Shown here: positions 41,845 through 50,539 of the stretch, piece by piece
Layout: every line of letters starts with the position of its first letter
How positions within the stretch are numbered: the stretch's first letter is position 1
Assembly: GCF_000473325.1 (NCBI RefSeq)
Contig: NZ_AXBI01000001.1
Span: 1-64,000, forward strand
Reading direction: 5' to 3'
Source: Leisingera caerulea DSM 24564
GTDB taxonomy: Bacteria; Pseudomonadota; Alphaproteobacteria; Rhodobacterales; Rhodobacteraceae
DNA length: 64,000 nt
Program-made: the position numbers and the translations under genes
Notes under the pieces: generated by a model
The model's database searches: none
What the model saw: the letters and a program-made list of their open reading frames with translations, nothing else
Told to the model about the DNA's origin: nothing

Positions 41845-43308
41845 ATGCAGACTTTCCAGCACTATATCGGGGGCGCCTTCGAGGAAGCGGGCGCCACCTT
41901 CGCAAGCCTTGACCCTGCCACCGGCAAACCCTGGGCGCAGATGCCTGCCGCTTCGGCGGCGGATGTAGACCGGGCGGTAAGGGCAGCAGAAGCTGCGTTT
42001 TTCTCTAGCGAATGGGCGGGTATGACCGCCACTCAGCGCGGCAAGCTGCTGATGCGGCTAGCCGATCTGGTGGCGGAAAACGCCCCGCGGCTGGCGGAGC
42101 TGGAAACCCGCGACACCGGCAAGATCATCCGCGAGACCTCGGCCCAGATCGCCTATGTGGCGGAATACTACCGCTACTATGCCGGCCTTGCCGACAAGAT
42201 CGAAGGCGCGCATTTGCCGATCGACAAGCCGGACATGGAGGTCTGGCTGCGGCGCGAACCGGTGGGGGTGGTGGCCGCCATCGTGCCGTGGAATTCGCAG
42301 CTGTTCCTGTCGGCGGTGAAAATCGGCCCGGCGCTGGCGGCGGGCTGCACGGTGGTGCTGAAAGCCTCGGAGGAAGGCCCGGCACCTATGCTCGAATTCG
42401 CCCGGATCTTTGACCAGGCCGGCTTTCCACCCGGCGCTTTGAACGTGATCACCGGCGGGCCGGAGGCGGGTGCTGCGCTGACCAGCCACGCTTCGGTCGC
42501 TCATGTCGCCTTCACCGGCGGGCCGGAGACCGCCCGCCATATCGTGCGCAATTCCGCGGAAAACCTCGCCTCCACCTCGCTGGAGCTGGGCGGTAAGTCG
42601 CCCTTCATTGTGTTTGACGACGCCGATCTGGAAAGCGCGGTGAATGCGCAGGTGTCGGGCATTTTTGCTGCGACCGGGCAAAGCTGTGTCGCAGGATCGC
42701 GGCTGGTGATCCAGAAGGGCATCAAGGACGCCTTCCTTGCGCGGCTGAAAGAGAAAGCCGAAGCGGTGGTCATTGGCGCGCCGGATGACATGGCGACCGA
42801 AGTCGGGCCGCTCTGCACTCTGAAACAGCGCGACCATGCGGTGCACCTGATCGAGGCGTCGGTGAAGGCGGGGGCCAAGCTGGTCACCGGCGGCACCGTG
42901 CCGGAAGGGGAGGGCTTCTTTTTCCCGCCGACGGTTCTGGACTGCTCGGACGCGCCGGACGCCCCCTGCCTGTCGAACGAATTCTTCGGCCCTGTTTTGT
43001 CAGTGGTAGAGTTTGAGACCGAGGCCGAGGCCCTGGAGATTGCCAACACGACCGCTTTTGGCTTGGCCTCCGGCGTCTTCACCCGCGATCTCACCCGCGC
43101 GCACCGGATGATCCGCGGCATCCGCGCGGGCATCGTTTGGGTCAATACCTACCGCGCCGTGAGCCCGATTGCGCCCTTTGGCGGCCACGGCCTGTCTGGC
43201 CACGGCCGCGAGGGCGGCCTGCAGGCGGCTCTGGATTATACCAAGGTCAAGGCGGTCTGGCTGCGCACATCGGACGATCCGATCCCGGATCCCTTCGTCA
43301 TGCGGTAG
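41845..43308 (+). CDS. tgnC: Aldehyde dehydrogenase, candidate MFMB dehydrogenase (TgnC-like)
   Basis: A 487-aa aldehyde dehydrogenase. The NAD-binding stretch is IVPWNSQLFLSAVKIGPALA, the general base Glu is in LELGGKSPFIVFDDAD, the catalytic Cys is in TGQSCVAGSRLV, and EFFGPVLSVVEF is present. The ATG at 41845 follows GAGGAAA. An in-frame GTG at 41830 overlaps the previous stop and is less likely. In the trigonelline pathway the corresponding enzyme oxidises the hydroxybutyrolactone intermediate to the succinate derivative. Assignment to that step is by context. Confidence 0.8.
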   Translation: MQTFQHYIGGAFEEAGATFASLDPATGKPWAQMPAASAADVDRAVRAAEAAFFSSEWAGMTATQRGKLLMRLADLVAENAPRLAELETRDTGKIIRETSAQIAYVAEYYRYYAGLADKIEGAHLPIDKPDMEVWLRREPVGVVAAIVPWNSQLFLSAVKIGPALAAGCTVVLKASEEGPAPMLEFARIFDQAGFPPGALNVITGGPEAGAALTSHASVAHVAFTGGPETARHIVRNSAENLASTSLELGGKSPFIVFDDADLESAVNAQVSGIFAATGQSCVAGSRLVIQKGIKDAFLARLKEKAEAVVIGAPDDMATEVGPLCTLKQRDHAVHLIEASVKAGAKLVTGGTVPEGEGFFFPPTVLDCSDAPDAPCLSNEFFGPVLSVVEFETEAEALEIANTTAFGLASGVFTRDLTRAHRMIRGIRAGIVWVNTYRAVSPIAPFGGHGLSGHGREGGLQAALDYTKVKAVWLRTSDDPIPDPFVMR

Positions 43309-43399
43309 GGCCGGACTAACCCCATCGGAGGACATTTACACCACCGGCTGCGCTTGCGCGCGGCCGGACACACGCGGTCGTTGCCTAAGGGAGGAAACC

Positions 43400-45070
43400 A
43401 TGGCGAGAAACGACAAACCCGGTCCCGGGGGCCTGCTGGTCGCCGGACAAGGGCCATTCAAAGGACTGCACAACGGCATGAGCATCGCCTCTAAGGCAAT
43501 GATTGCTGCCTTTGTGGTGTTCACCATCCTGAACGTGGACTACGCGGGCAAGATCTTTGGCGGCATCCGCTCCTGGGTCGAAGGCGCGCTCAGCTGGTAC
43601 TACATCAGCTCGGTCATCATTATTCTGTTTGCCTGCCTGTTCCTGATGTTCAGCCGCTTCGGCTCGATCCGCCTCGGGGATGATGATTCCAGGCCGGAAT
43701 TTAGCCGCTTCTCCTGGTTTGCCATGCTGTTTTCGGCGTCGGTGTCGATCGGCATTATGTTCTTCGGCGTCGCGGAGCCGCTGTTCTATTTCGACACGTC
43801 AGCGGGCTGGGGCTATCCCAACAACCCGTTTGCCGATGCCTCGGGACATACCGGCATGAGCCTTGAGCGGGCCGTGGATGCGGTGCGCGTGACCAACTTC
43901 CACTGGGGGCTGCACGGTTGGGCGATCTACACGCTGACCGGTCTGGCGCTTGGCTATTTTGCCTTCCGCAAGAAGCTGCCGCTGACCTTCCGGTCGGCGC
44001 TGTACCCGGTGCTGGGCGAGCGGATTTATGGCCCGGCGGGCCATGCGGCCGATCTGCTGGCCGTGTTCGGGACCGTCTTCGGCATCGCCACCTCGATGGG
44101 GCTGGGGGTGAACCAGATGGCCCATGGCCTGAACGTTCTGTTCGGTGTCGATCCGGGCGTGGGCACCCAGGTCGTGTTGGTCATTATCATTTCTGTCGTG
44201 GCGACCTTGTCGGCGGTTTCCGGCATCGGCCGAGGCATCAAGATCTTGTCGGAGTGGAACGTCGTGCTGACCATCGCTCTGATCCTGTTCTTTGTGATCG
44301 CCGGGCCGACCCAGTGGCTGGCCGGCTTCTTTCTGAACGCGACAGGCGATTACGTGACGCAGTTCCTGTCGATGGGCTTCTGGACCGCGTCGGCACCGGG
44401 AGATGTCGCCTGGCAGGGGGGCTGGACCATTTTCTACTGGGGCTGGTGGCTGAGCTGGGCCCCCTTTGTGGGCATGTTCATTGCCCGCATTTCCAAGGGT
44501 CGCACCATCCGGGAGTTCATGTTCGGTGCCATGCTGGTGCCAACCACGATGGCATTCATCTGGATCTCGGTGTTCGGCGGCAACGCATTGTTCCTGGAGC
44601 TGAACGCCGAGGGCGGCGCGGGCACCGCGGGACTGATCGCCATGGTCAACAGCTGGAATCTAGGAGGCACCCTGTTCGGCACTATAGATCTGCTGGCAGA
44701 CGGCGGCACGCTTGCCTGGGCGATCTCGGCGCTGACCACCTTTCTGCTGGCCACCTGGTTCATTACCAGCTCGGACTCCGGCACGCTGGTGGTCACGACG
44801 ATCCTGTCGATGGGCAACGCGCATCCGCCGAAGATCCACCGGATCATCTGGGGCGCGGCACAGGGGCTGGTGGCGGCGGTGCTGCTGATGGCAGGTGGGC
44901 TGTCGGCGCTGCAGACCGCGGCAATTGCCGCTGCGCTGCCGATCTCGGTCCTGGTGGTGATGATGGCCTGGGGGGTGATCAAATCGCTCCTGGAAGATCC
45001 GGCTGCGGTCTCTGGTGCGGCCGAGAGCGCACCGGACGGCACCGCCATGGATGGCGACCTGCACGCCTGA
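43400..45070 (+). CDS. BCCT-family betaine/carnitine/choline-type transporter
   Basis: A 556-aa membrane transporter of the BCCT family with 12 predicted helices. The family signature is in helix 8 and the following loop (WGWWLSWAPFVGMFIAR then SKGRTIREF). SVSIGIMFFGVAEPLFYF and FHWGLHGWAIYTLTGLALGY are also typical. BCCT carriers import quaternary-ammonium compounds, which fits uptake of the betaine trigonelline. GGGAGGAAACC precedes the ATG at 43400. It lies between two dehydrogenase genes of the same pathway. Confidence 0.9.
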   Translation: MARNDKPGPGGLLVAGQGPFKGLHNGMSIASKAMIAAFVVFTILNVDYAGKIFGGIRSWVEGALSWYYISSVIIILFACLFLMFSRFGSIRLGDDDSRPEFSRFSWFAMLFSASVSIGIMFFGVAEPLFYFDTSAGWGYPNNPFADASGHTGMSLERAVDAVRVTNFHWGLHGWAIYTLTGLALGYFAFRKKLPLTFRSALYPVLGERIYGPAGHAADLLAVFGTVFGIATSMGLGVNQMAHGLNVLFGVDPGVGTQVVLVIIISVVATLSAVSGIGRGIKILSEWNVVLTIALILFFVIAGPTQWLAGFFLNATGDYVTQFLSMGFWTASAPGDVAWQGGWTIFYWGWWLSWAPFVGMFIARISKGRTIREFMFGAMLVPTTMAFIWISVFGGNALFLELNAEGGAGTAGLIAMVNSWNLGGTLFGTIDLLADGGTLAWAISALTTFLLATWFITSSDSGTLVVTTILSMGNAHPPKIHRIIWGAAQGLVAAVLLMAGGLSALQTAAIAAALPISVLVVMMAWGVIKSLLEDPAAVSGAAESAPDGTAMDGDLHA

Positions 45071-45144
45071 TCCGGCTGACGGCCAATACGATACCGGGCC
45101 GGGGGAATCCCGCACCTTTCTCAACTGAACTGGAGTACTCAGAA

Positions 45145-46593
45145 ATGTTCTCACTCTCCCGTCCCGATCTGTTGCTGCAGGACGCCTATCTGAATGGCGA
45201 ATGGCAGGGACGCAGCACCCGTTTCCCGGTGCACAATCCGTCCACCGGCGAAGTGCTGGCCGAGGTGGCCGATTGCACGGTCGAAGACGCCAGGGCGGCC
45301 ATTGACGCGGCAAAGGCCGCGCAAAAGAACTGGGCGCAGTATACCGGCAAAGAACGCGCAACAGTTCTGCGCAAGTGGTTCGACTTGATGGTTGCTCATG
45401 CTGACGACCTCGCCGCGATCCTGACCGCCGAGATGGGCAAACCGCTCAACGAAGCAAAGGGCGAGATCATGTATGGCGCCAGCTTCATCGAATGGTTCGC
45501 GGAAGAGGCCAAGCGGGTTTATGGCGACACTATCCCCGGCCATCAGCGCGACAAGCGTATTATGGTGTTAAAACAGCCGGTGGGCGTGGTCGGCGCGATA
45601 ACGCCCTGGAATTTTCCCAACGCCATGATCACCCGCAAGGCTGGTCCGGCGCTGGCGGCGGGTTGCGCCATGGTTGTCCGGCCTGCCAGCGAGACCCCAT
45701 TGTCAGCTCTGGCAATCGCCAAGCTGGCTGAGGAAGCAGGCATTCCTGCGGGTATTTTCTCGGTGCTGCCATCGACCGACAGTAAGGGTATCGGGCTGGA
45801 ATTCTGCGAAAACCCGGCGATGCGGAAAATCAGTTTTACTGGATCCACCAATGTTGGCAGCATCCTGATGCGCCAGGGCGCGGGACAGATCAAGAAGCTG
45901 TCGCTGGAACTGGGCGGAAACGCGCCTTTCATCGTGTTCGATGACGCCGATCTGGATGCTGCAGTCGAAGGCGCGCTGATCTCGAAATTCCGCAACGCCG
46001 GCCAGACATGTGTCTGCACCAACCGGATATATGTGCAGGATGCCGTCCATGATGCCTTTGTGGAGAAGCTCTCAGCGGCCGTAGCGGCTCTTCCGGTTGG
46101 CGACGGTTTTGCTGAAGGCACTGCCATTGGGCCGCTGATCAGCGAGGCTGCGGTGGAAAAAGTGGGTGAACACATCAGCGATGCCGTTTCCAAGGGTGGG
46201 CAGGTGACCGTCGGCGGCAAGCGGCATGATCTTGGGGGCACCTTTTTCCAGCCGACGGTGATTGCCGGGGTAACCCAAGAGATGGCGGTGGCACGAGAAG
46301 AGACCTTTGGCCCGTTGGCGCCTGTTTTCCGGTTTTCGGAAGTGGAGGAAGTACTGAATGCAGCCAATGACACCGAGTTTGGCCTGGCGTCGTATTTCTA
46401 CAGCCGCGACTTGACCCGGATCTATCGAGTAATGGAGGAGCTTGAATACGGAATGGTAGGCGTTAACACTGGTTTGATCTCTACCGAAGTAGCACCTTTT
46501 GGCGGGGTCAAGCAGTCAGGTCTTGGCCGTGAAGGATCAAAATATGGGATCGAGGATTATATGGAGCTGAAATACTGCTGTTTGAGCGTATGA
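45145..46593 (+). CDS. Succinate-semialdehyde dehydrogenase (GabD/TgnE-like)
   Basis: A 482-aa aldehyde dehydrogenase of the GabD type: ITPWNFPNAMITRKAGPALA, LELGGNAPFIVFDDADLDAA, the catalytic Cys in FRNAGQTCVCTNRIYVQDAV, and EETFGPLAPVFRF. It matches GabD in length and motifs and converts succinate semialdehyde to succinate. That is the final step expected for trigonelline breakdown (TgnE role). The IS6 element begins 21 bases after its stop, so any further genes of the operon may have been cut away. Confidence 0.85.
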   Translation: MFSLSRPDLLLQDAYLNGEWQGRSTRFPVHNPSTGEVLAEVADCTVEDARAAIDAAKAAQKNWAQYTGKERATVLRKWFDLMVAHADDLAAILTAEMGKPLNEAKGEIMYGASFIEWFAEEAKRVYGDTIPGHQRDKRIMVLKQPVGVVGAITPWNFPNAMITRKAGPALAAGCAMVVRPASETPLSALAIAKLAEEAGIPAGIFSVLPSTDSKGIGLEFCENPAMRKISFTGSTNVGSILMRQGAGQIKKLSLELGGNAPFIVFDDADLDAAVEGALISKFRNAGQTCVCTNRIYVQDAVHDAFVEKLSAAVAALPVGDGFAEGTAIGPLISEAAVEKVGEHISDAVSKGGQVTVGGKRHDLGGTFFQPTVIAGVTQEMAVAREETFGPLAPVFRFSEVEEVLNAANDTEFGLASYFYSRDLTRIYRVMEELEYGMVGVNTGLISTEVAPFGGVKQSGLGREGSKYGIEDYMELKYCCLSV

Positions 46594-46613
46594 GGGAGAT
46601 ATACAAGTCTGCC

Positions 46614-47422
46614 GGCATTGCCAACTTATTTGCACCCGGCTGAATGCGGCCTGCTCCGCGCCCGTCATGCGGTCATCTCGAGTGCGTAGCCGTTCCAAAG
46701 ATCAAAGGCATCGGATCGGGCGTGGCGGTACGATGTGGCGGTAAGACGATAGCGGCGGGGACGGAAGAACATGTTGATCTGGTCATGTGCGTCCAGAAAT
46801 CTCTGAGCCTGTCCGGGTGACTTGAACCGCCCCATGAGTTTCTCTCGCTTGCGGGTTGGCCGATGGGATCCTTCGATCCGGTTGTTCAAGCCCTTGTGCG
46901 CCCGATGATCAGCATTCGCCACGAGGTTGCGGATCGGCCTGATGTAACTGCGCAGCTTGTCGGTGATCACGACCCGCGGCGCGCCAAACCGGTCGATCAG
47001 CCGCTTCAAGAACCGGCTGGCGGCCTTTGCATTACGTTGCTTTTGCACGAGAATGTCGAGCACATTCCCATTCGCGTCGACTGCCCGCCAAAGCCAGAAC
47101 TTCACGCCATTGATCGGAACAACGACTTCATCCAAGTGCCATTTGTCACTGGCGCCCGGCCTGTCGCGCTTGATGCAATCGGCGAAATGGCGGCCAAACC
47201 GGTTCACCCAGTTCCGGACGGTTTCCCGGCTGACCATCACGCCGCGTTCGGCCAGCAGATCCTCGACATCTGCCGTGCTCAGCGCAAACCGATGGTAAGC
47301 CCAGACGGCATAGGAGATGATCTCGCGGGGAAAACGAAAGCCCTTCAGGCGTCGAATTGTCGGCACGGTTTTCATGATGACCGCCTATCCCGACGGAACC
47401 CCGTGATCAACTTGGCAATGCC
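46614..47422 (-). mobile_element. IS6-family insertion sequence, copy 1 (809 bp)
   Basis: It is bounded by GGCATTGCCAA at 46614 and TTGGCAATGCC ending at 47422. It has the same length and ends as the copy at 63117-63925, which lies in the opposite orientation. It encodes one transposase with identical translation. No 8-bp target duplication is visible (AGTCTGCC on the left, GTTCCAAG on the right), which suggests recombination or replicative rearrangement after insertion. Confidence 0.9.
46665..47375 (-). CDS. IS6-family transposase
   Basis: A 236-aa DDE transposase of the IS6/IS26 family. The N-terminal helix-turn-helix region has [20 protein letters not shown] and [20 protein letters not shown]. 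Catalytic residues are D in [15 protein letters not shown] in [11 protein letters not shown] and E in [15 protein letters not shown]. Its protein sequence is identical to that of the copy at 63164-63874, so both copies are recent and probably functional. Confidence 0.95.
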   Translation of the reverse strand: MKTVPTIRRLKGFRFPREIISYAVWAYHRFALSTADVEDLLAERGVMVSRETVRNWVNRFGRHFADCIKRDRPGASDKWHLDEVVVPINGVKFWLWRAVDANGNVLDILVQKQRNAKAASRFLKRLIDRFGAPRVVITDKLRSYIRPIRNLVANADHRAHKGLNNRIEGSHRPTRKREKLMGRFKSPGQAQRFLDAHDQINMFFRPRRYRLTATSYRHARSDAFDLWNGYALEMTA

Positions 47423-47482
47423 GTTCCAAGATTTCGCATTCAATCCTGACCGGTTCCACAGGGTGAAACCAAGTTTCAGGAT

Positions 47483-47596
47483 TATGCGGCTCGATCCCGA
47501 AAACGAGTTAGACAATGGGGGCAGCGCCCCGCAGCGGCGCGCGGCACGCTTGCACCGCAGCTTGGGCAGGTTTCCGGGAGCCTGAGTTGAGACATA
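47483..47596 (-). CDS. Possible zinc-ribbon miniprotein (37 aa)
   Basis: A short minus-strand frame encodes MSQLRLPETCPSCGASVPRA followed by AAGRCPHCLTRFRDRAA. Two CPxC knuckles (C10, C13 and C25, C28) make a convincing four-Cys zinc-ribbon pattern. AGGG lies about 7 bases upstream of the ATG. It sits in an otherwise gene-free stretch (47423-47772) between the IS6 copy and rnk. It may be a real small regulator or the surviving end of a longer gene; the IS6 insertion lies downstream of its stop. No other feature was recognised in that stretch. Confidence 0.4.
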
Positions 47597-47772
47597 TCGA
47601 TACCCTATTATTGCGAACATCAGAGTTCAGGTAACAATTCTCCCCGGGTTCGCACGGAGTGCGCTGCTCCCCGGGGCAGAGGCGGAATAAGAGCATCTGC
47701 ACAGCGCCGCGGACCTCAGGATTCTCCCATCACGATGTATGGGACTCTGCCCTGCTGCCGGGCGTTGCCATG

Positions 47773-48192
47773 CTATGCATCCGGGCCGACATTAAGCACC
47801 GTCAAAGAACGCTCCTCCCCATCAAGCGGTTTCCAGCGGAAAGACGCACCTTCGGACAGGCCGATTAACGCCACGCCGACCGGCGTCATCAGTGAAATGC
47901 GTCCTTCGGAAATATCGGCTTCTTCCGGGAACGTCAGTGTCACCGTTTTGGTCTGGCCAGTAGATTCGTCGCGATAGGTGACTGAGCGGCCTATTGCCAC
48001 GACATCACCGCGCAGTTTTCTGGTGGTAACGACTTTGGCGCGCTCGATTTCTTCCAGCAGCCGGTCAGCCAATTCAGGTGTGCGGTTGAGGGCCCCCTCA
48101 GCCAGTGCTTCAAGCTTGTCCAGCGTCTCGCGGGCAAGCACGACTTTGGGTTGCCGCCGCGATGGGCGGGGGGCATTGTTAGGCGTCATCAT
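47773..48192 (-). CDS. rnk: Rnk-type nucleoside diphosphate kinase regulator (GreA/GreB C-terminal fold)
   Basis: A 139-aa Rnk-family protein. The short N-terminal helical hairpin (KVVLARETLDKLEALAEGAL, then LADRLLEEIERAKVV) is followed by the GreA-like FKBP domain (TVTLTFPEEADISEGRISLM and TPVGVALIGLSEGASFRW). Rnk proteins bind RNA polymerase near the secondary channel and affect nucleotide metabolism and stress responses. The start has GAGGAAAAA upstream. A CACCGG-ATAC-CCGGTG hairpin lies just upstream (48212-48227). It is the last gene of a pair with the divergent Rnk-like gene at 48280-48708. Confidence 0.85.
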   Translation of the reverse strand: MMTPNNAPRPSRRQPKVVLARETLDKLEALAEGALNRTPELADRLLEEIERAKVVTTRKLRGDVVAIGRSVTYRDESTGQTKTVTLTFPEEADISEGRISLMTPVGVALIGLSEGASFRWKPLDGEERSLTVLNVGPDA

Positions 48193-48279
48193 GAGTTTTT
48201 CCTCTTTAGAGCACCGGATACCCGGTGGTGTGTGTCCGTGGGTTTTTTGCAGTGATTGATCCGCAGGAACGGGCAGCGG

Positions 48280-48708
48280 TCAGGAAGAACTGAAGACCTT
48301 GAGCACAACAAGCGTGGCAATGCTGCCGTCCTCGCGAGGCAAAGGAGCCTTTTGCAGGATCCGCATACCCAATAGTGCCGCGCCCAGGACCGAAGAAACC
48401 CTGATAAGCCGCTGCGCGGGTACCGCGTCCATTGTAAGGGTGCCCTGCTGGGCGCCACCTCCGCTGATCATGAATTCAATTCGGCGGCCGGACACTACCA
48501 GGTCATCGGGGACCGGCCCGGTTATGCGTCTTGCGCCGTCGTTTTTGGCACGCAAAATTGCTGCCGCCTCCAGGGACAAGGAGCCTAAGGCCAATACCTG
48601 CTCCAGCTTGTTTGCATCGCTGTCAGTAAGCGAATAGGCATGAGGTTCGATGTTCGGGTAGAATACCCGCTGACCGGCCATGCTGCCGGTTTTTTCACAA
48701 GTAAGCAC
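48280..48708 (-). CDS. Divergent Rnk-like protein (GreA C-terminal-like domain)
   Basis: A protein of about 142 aa. A helical first half (SLTDSDANKLEQVLALGSLS) is followed by a compact beta domain (RRIEFMISGGGAQQGTLTMD and SSVLGAALLGMRILQKAPLP). It aligns well with the protein encoded at 50540-51019 and more weakly with the two canonical Rnk proteins. I treat it as a divergent member of the GreA/Rnk fold. I chose the GTG at 48708 because GGAGAG lies just upstream; a TTG at 48765 would add 19 residues. Leader copy A lies 76-150 bases upstream. Confidence 0.7.
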   Translation of the reverse strand: MLTCEKTGSMAGQRVFYPNIEPHAYSLTDSDANKLEQVLALGSLSLEAAAILRAKNDGARRITGPVPDDLVVSGRRIEFMISGGGAQQGTLTMDAVPAQRLIRVSSVLGAALLGMRILQKAPLPREDGSIATLVVLKVFSSS

Positions 48709-48783
48709 GATCGCTCTCCACAAACGGGGGTTACCCGCTGCAAGCGGGGGGAAGCCCGCTATCAAGGTTTTAGGGTGAAGAAA

Positions 48784-48880
48784 CCTCGGGAGGCCGCGAC
48801 AACGCGTGTTTCAGGCCGCCCGAGGAAACGGGCGGTTCAGAAGAAGAAACCGTGCATATGACTCGCGAATAATCATGCCG
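48784..48880 (-). ncRNA. Structured leader, copy A, upstream of divergent rnk-like gene
   Basis: On the minus strand a TCATAT box (plus 48856-48861) is followed after 15 bases by CTGAACCGCC. Stem 1 pairs CCGCCCG with CGGGCGG (plus 48816-48835). Stem 2 pairs CCTCGGG with CCCGAGG (plus 48819-48825 and 48784-48790), extended by GGCC/GGCC. The two stems use the same bases and cannot coexist. The gene starts at 48708. The upstream box differs from copies B-D: ATGATT lies 9 rather than 11 bases before TCATAT. Confidence 0.6.
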
Positions 48881-49029
48881 CCAAGATGGTCACCTGCCAT
48901 ATGGAAGTCAAGCCTCCGCCCGGGTCTATTGATGGACAATCCGCGCTGCGGCGCGGCCACGGTGACCTGCCCCCCGCAAAATCCCTCACCATGAAGTAGA
49001 GTCTGCCCAACCTATGTAGGAGCAGACGA

Positions 49030-49293
49030 ATGCGTAAGAGCCGTTTCACCGTGGCGCAAATCATCGGGATGATCAAAGAGCAGGAAGCCGGGATGCCGAC
49101 GGCGGAGGTGTGCCGTCGGCACGGCCTGAGCCCGGCGACCTTTTACAAGCTGAAGTCCAAGTATGGCGGCATGGAGGTGTCGGAGGCCGCACGGCTGAAG
49201 GCGCTGGAGGATGAGAACGCCAAGCTGAAGCGGCTGCTGGCAGACACGATGCTCGACAACGTGGTTTTGAAAGACCTGCTGGGAAAAAGCTGA
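49030..49293 (+). CDS. IS3-family transposase OrfA
   Basis: An 87-aa helix-turn-helix protein: KSRFTVAQIIGMIKEQEAGM, PTAEVCRRHGLSPATFYKLK, then a leucine-zipper-like segment (RLKALEDENAKLKRLLADTM). It ends at TGA after GGAAAAAGC, an A-rich slippery stretch at which a -1 shift would join it to OrfB, as is normal for IS3 elements. Confidence 0.93.
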   Translation: MRKSRFTVAQIIGMIKEQEAGMPTAEVCRRHGLSPATFYKLKSKYGGMEVSEAARLKALEDENAKLKRLLADTMLDNVVLKDLLGKS

Positions 49294-50188
49294 CGACACC
49301 GAAAGAGCGGCGAGAGGCAGCGCTCAATGCAATGCGGGATCATGACATCTCGCAGCGCAGGGCCTGCCGGCTTGTCGGTGTCGACCCTAAGACGGTCCGG
49401 CGCGAACGCCCGCCCGACCATCCCGAGATCCGCCAGGAGATGAAGGAGATCGCTGGCAAACGCCGCCGGTTCGGCTACCGGAGGATCGGCGTTCTGCTTG
49501 AGCGCAAAGGCATGATCATGAACCACAAAAAACTCTACCGCCTCTACCGGGAAGAAGGCCTGGCGGTGAAGCGGCGGCGGGGCCGCAAACGCGCCCGGGG
49601 TCGCGCACGCCGATGCCCGAAGCCACACGGCCGAACCAGCGCTGGTCCCTGGACTTTCTGGCAGACAGCTTCGGCGCCTCGCGGAAGTTCCGCATCCTGG
49701 CCGTGAACGATGACTGCTGCCGGGAAAACCTGTGCCTGGCTGCGGACACCAGCATTTCAGGCGAGCGCGTTGCCCGGGAGCTGGACGCGCTGGTCCGGAT
49801 CTACGGAAAACCCGCTTGCATTGTCAGCGATAACGGGACGGAATTCACCAGCCGGGCAATCCTGAAATGGGCCGATAGGAACGGCGTGGATTGGCATTAC
49901 ATTGACCCAGGAAAACCGCAGCAGAATGCCTTCATCGAGTCATTCAACGGCAGTTTGCGGGACGAACTCCTCAATGAAGAGCTGTTCGATACCCTGGACG
50001 ATGCCCGCCGCAAGCTGGCGCTGTGGCGCTACGATTATAACAACGTCAGGCCTCACTCTTCGCTGGGGAACAGAGCGCCAAAGCAAGCGCGGCAGGCGCT
50101 TGAGCTAATTGAGGGCTCCGCGCCCGCCGCGCTTGCCAAGCCCGAAACCGACGACTACCAAAATCAAACCCGCAGACTCTCCTCATGA
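49285..50188 (+). pseudogene. IS3-family transposase OrfB with an internal frameshift
   Basis: The first part reads KKLTTPKERREAALNAMRDH to KRRRGRKRARG. The reading frame then changes at about 49600 and continues from PMPEATRPNQRWSLDFLADS to the stop at 50188. DDE residues are D in WSLDFLAD, D in IVSDNGTEFTSR and E in NAFIESFNGSLRDELL, all in the second part. Adding one base after CGGGG would restore one chain. The site is not a typical slippery heptamer, so this is a mutation or sequence error rather than programmed shifting. Confidence 0.85.
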
Positions 50189-50214
50189 GCGAGGGACCAG
50201 CGGGGGGCAGGTCA

Positions 50215-50539
50215 ACGGCCATAGGCGGTCAAATTGCCGTGGGGATGATGAAGGGGATGAACTTTGCGAGCGGCTCGGAATTGCTTGGGTTACGCTTGAT
50301 CCCAATCCGGGGAGTGGAGAACCGAAACTCAGCAGCCGGGTGAATTGCCCAGGGTTCCGCGCGCCCAATCGGGTGGTACAAAGATTATAAGCATAGCGCC
50401 GCACTTCCCTGTGCTCGGCACGACGAGAGCCAAGCGCATTCTTGGAGCATTTAGGCAAAAAGCGTGCTGCAAATAGGGCCCGAAACAATGGGTAACCGGG
50501 CGGCTTTCCGAGAGTTGAGATTTCACGTGGAAACCGATG
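50215..50539. other. Gene-free stretch between IS3 element and Rnk-like gene
   Basis: About 325 bases follow the ACGG target duplication. The short reading frames here have no recognisable domain or convincing ribosome binding site, and no clear terminator or repeat was seen. It is the continuation of the sequence interrupted by the IS3 element at 48959-48962. Confidence 0.5.

Larger units (their letters stand above)
48963..50214 (+). mobile_element. IS3-family insertion sequence, IS407-like group (1252 bp)
   Basis: Terminal inverted repeats begin TGACCTGCCCCCCGC at 48963 and are mirrored at the right end, which stops at 50214. A 4-bp target duplication ACGG is present on both sides (48959-48962 and 50215-50218). 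The ends and duplication indicate a comparatively recent, clean insertion. It encodes orfA and an orfB broken by one frameshift. Confidence 0.92.

Noticed and set aside
43169-43399. 77-residue N-terminal extension of the BCCT transporter
   Set aside because: It lies partly inside the preceding aldehyde dehydrogenase gene; the ATG at 43400 has GGGAGGAAACC upstream and the usual BCCT start.
43918-45144. In-frame upstream extension giving an 891-codon protein ending in the GabD-like enzyme
   Set aside because: The extension overlaps the BCCT transporter in another frame and has no homology; the ATG at 45145 matches the normal GabD N-terminus.
46863-47585. 240-codon plus-strand frame over the IS6 element
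   Set aside because: Antisense to the IS6 transposase; the equivalent frame at 62978-63676 only becomes meaningful outside the IS, where it enters istB.
49590-49620. Programmed frameshift inside orfB of the IS3 element
   Set aside because: The known IS3 frameshift is at the orfA/orfB junction (A-rich stretch at 49285-49292); the site here has no slippery heptamer.
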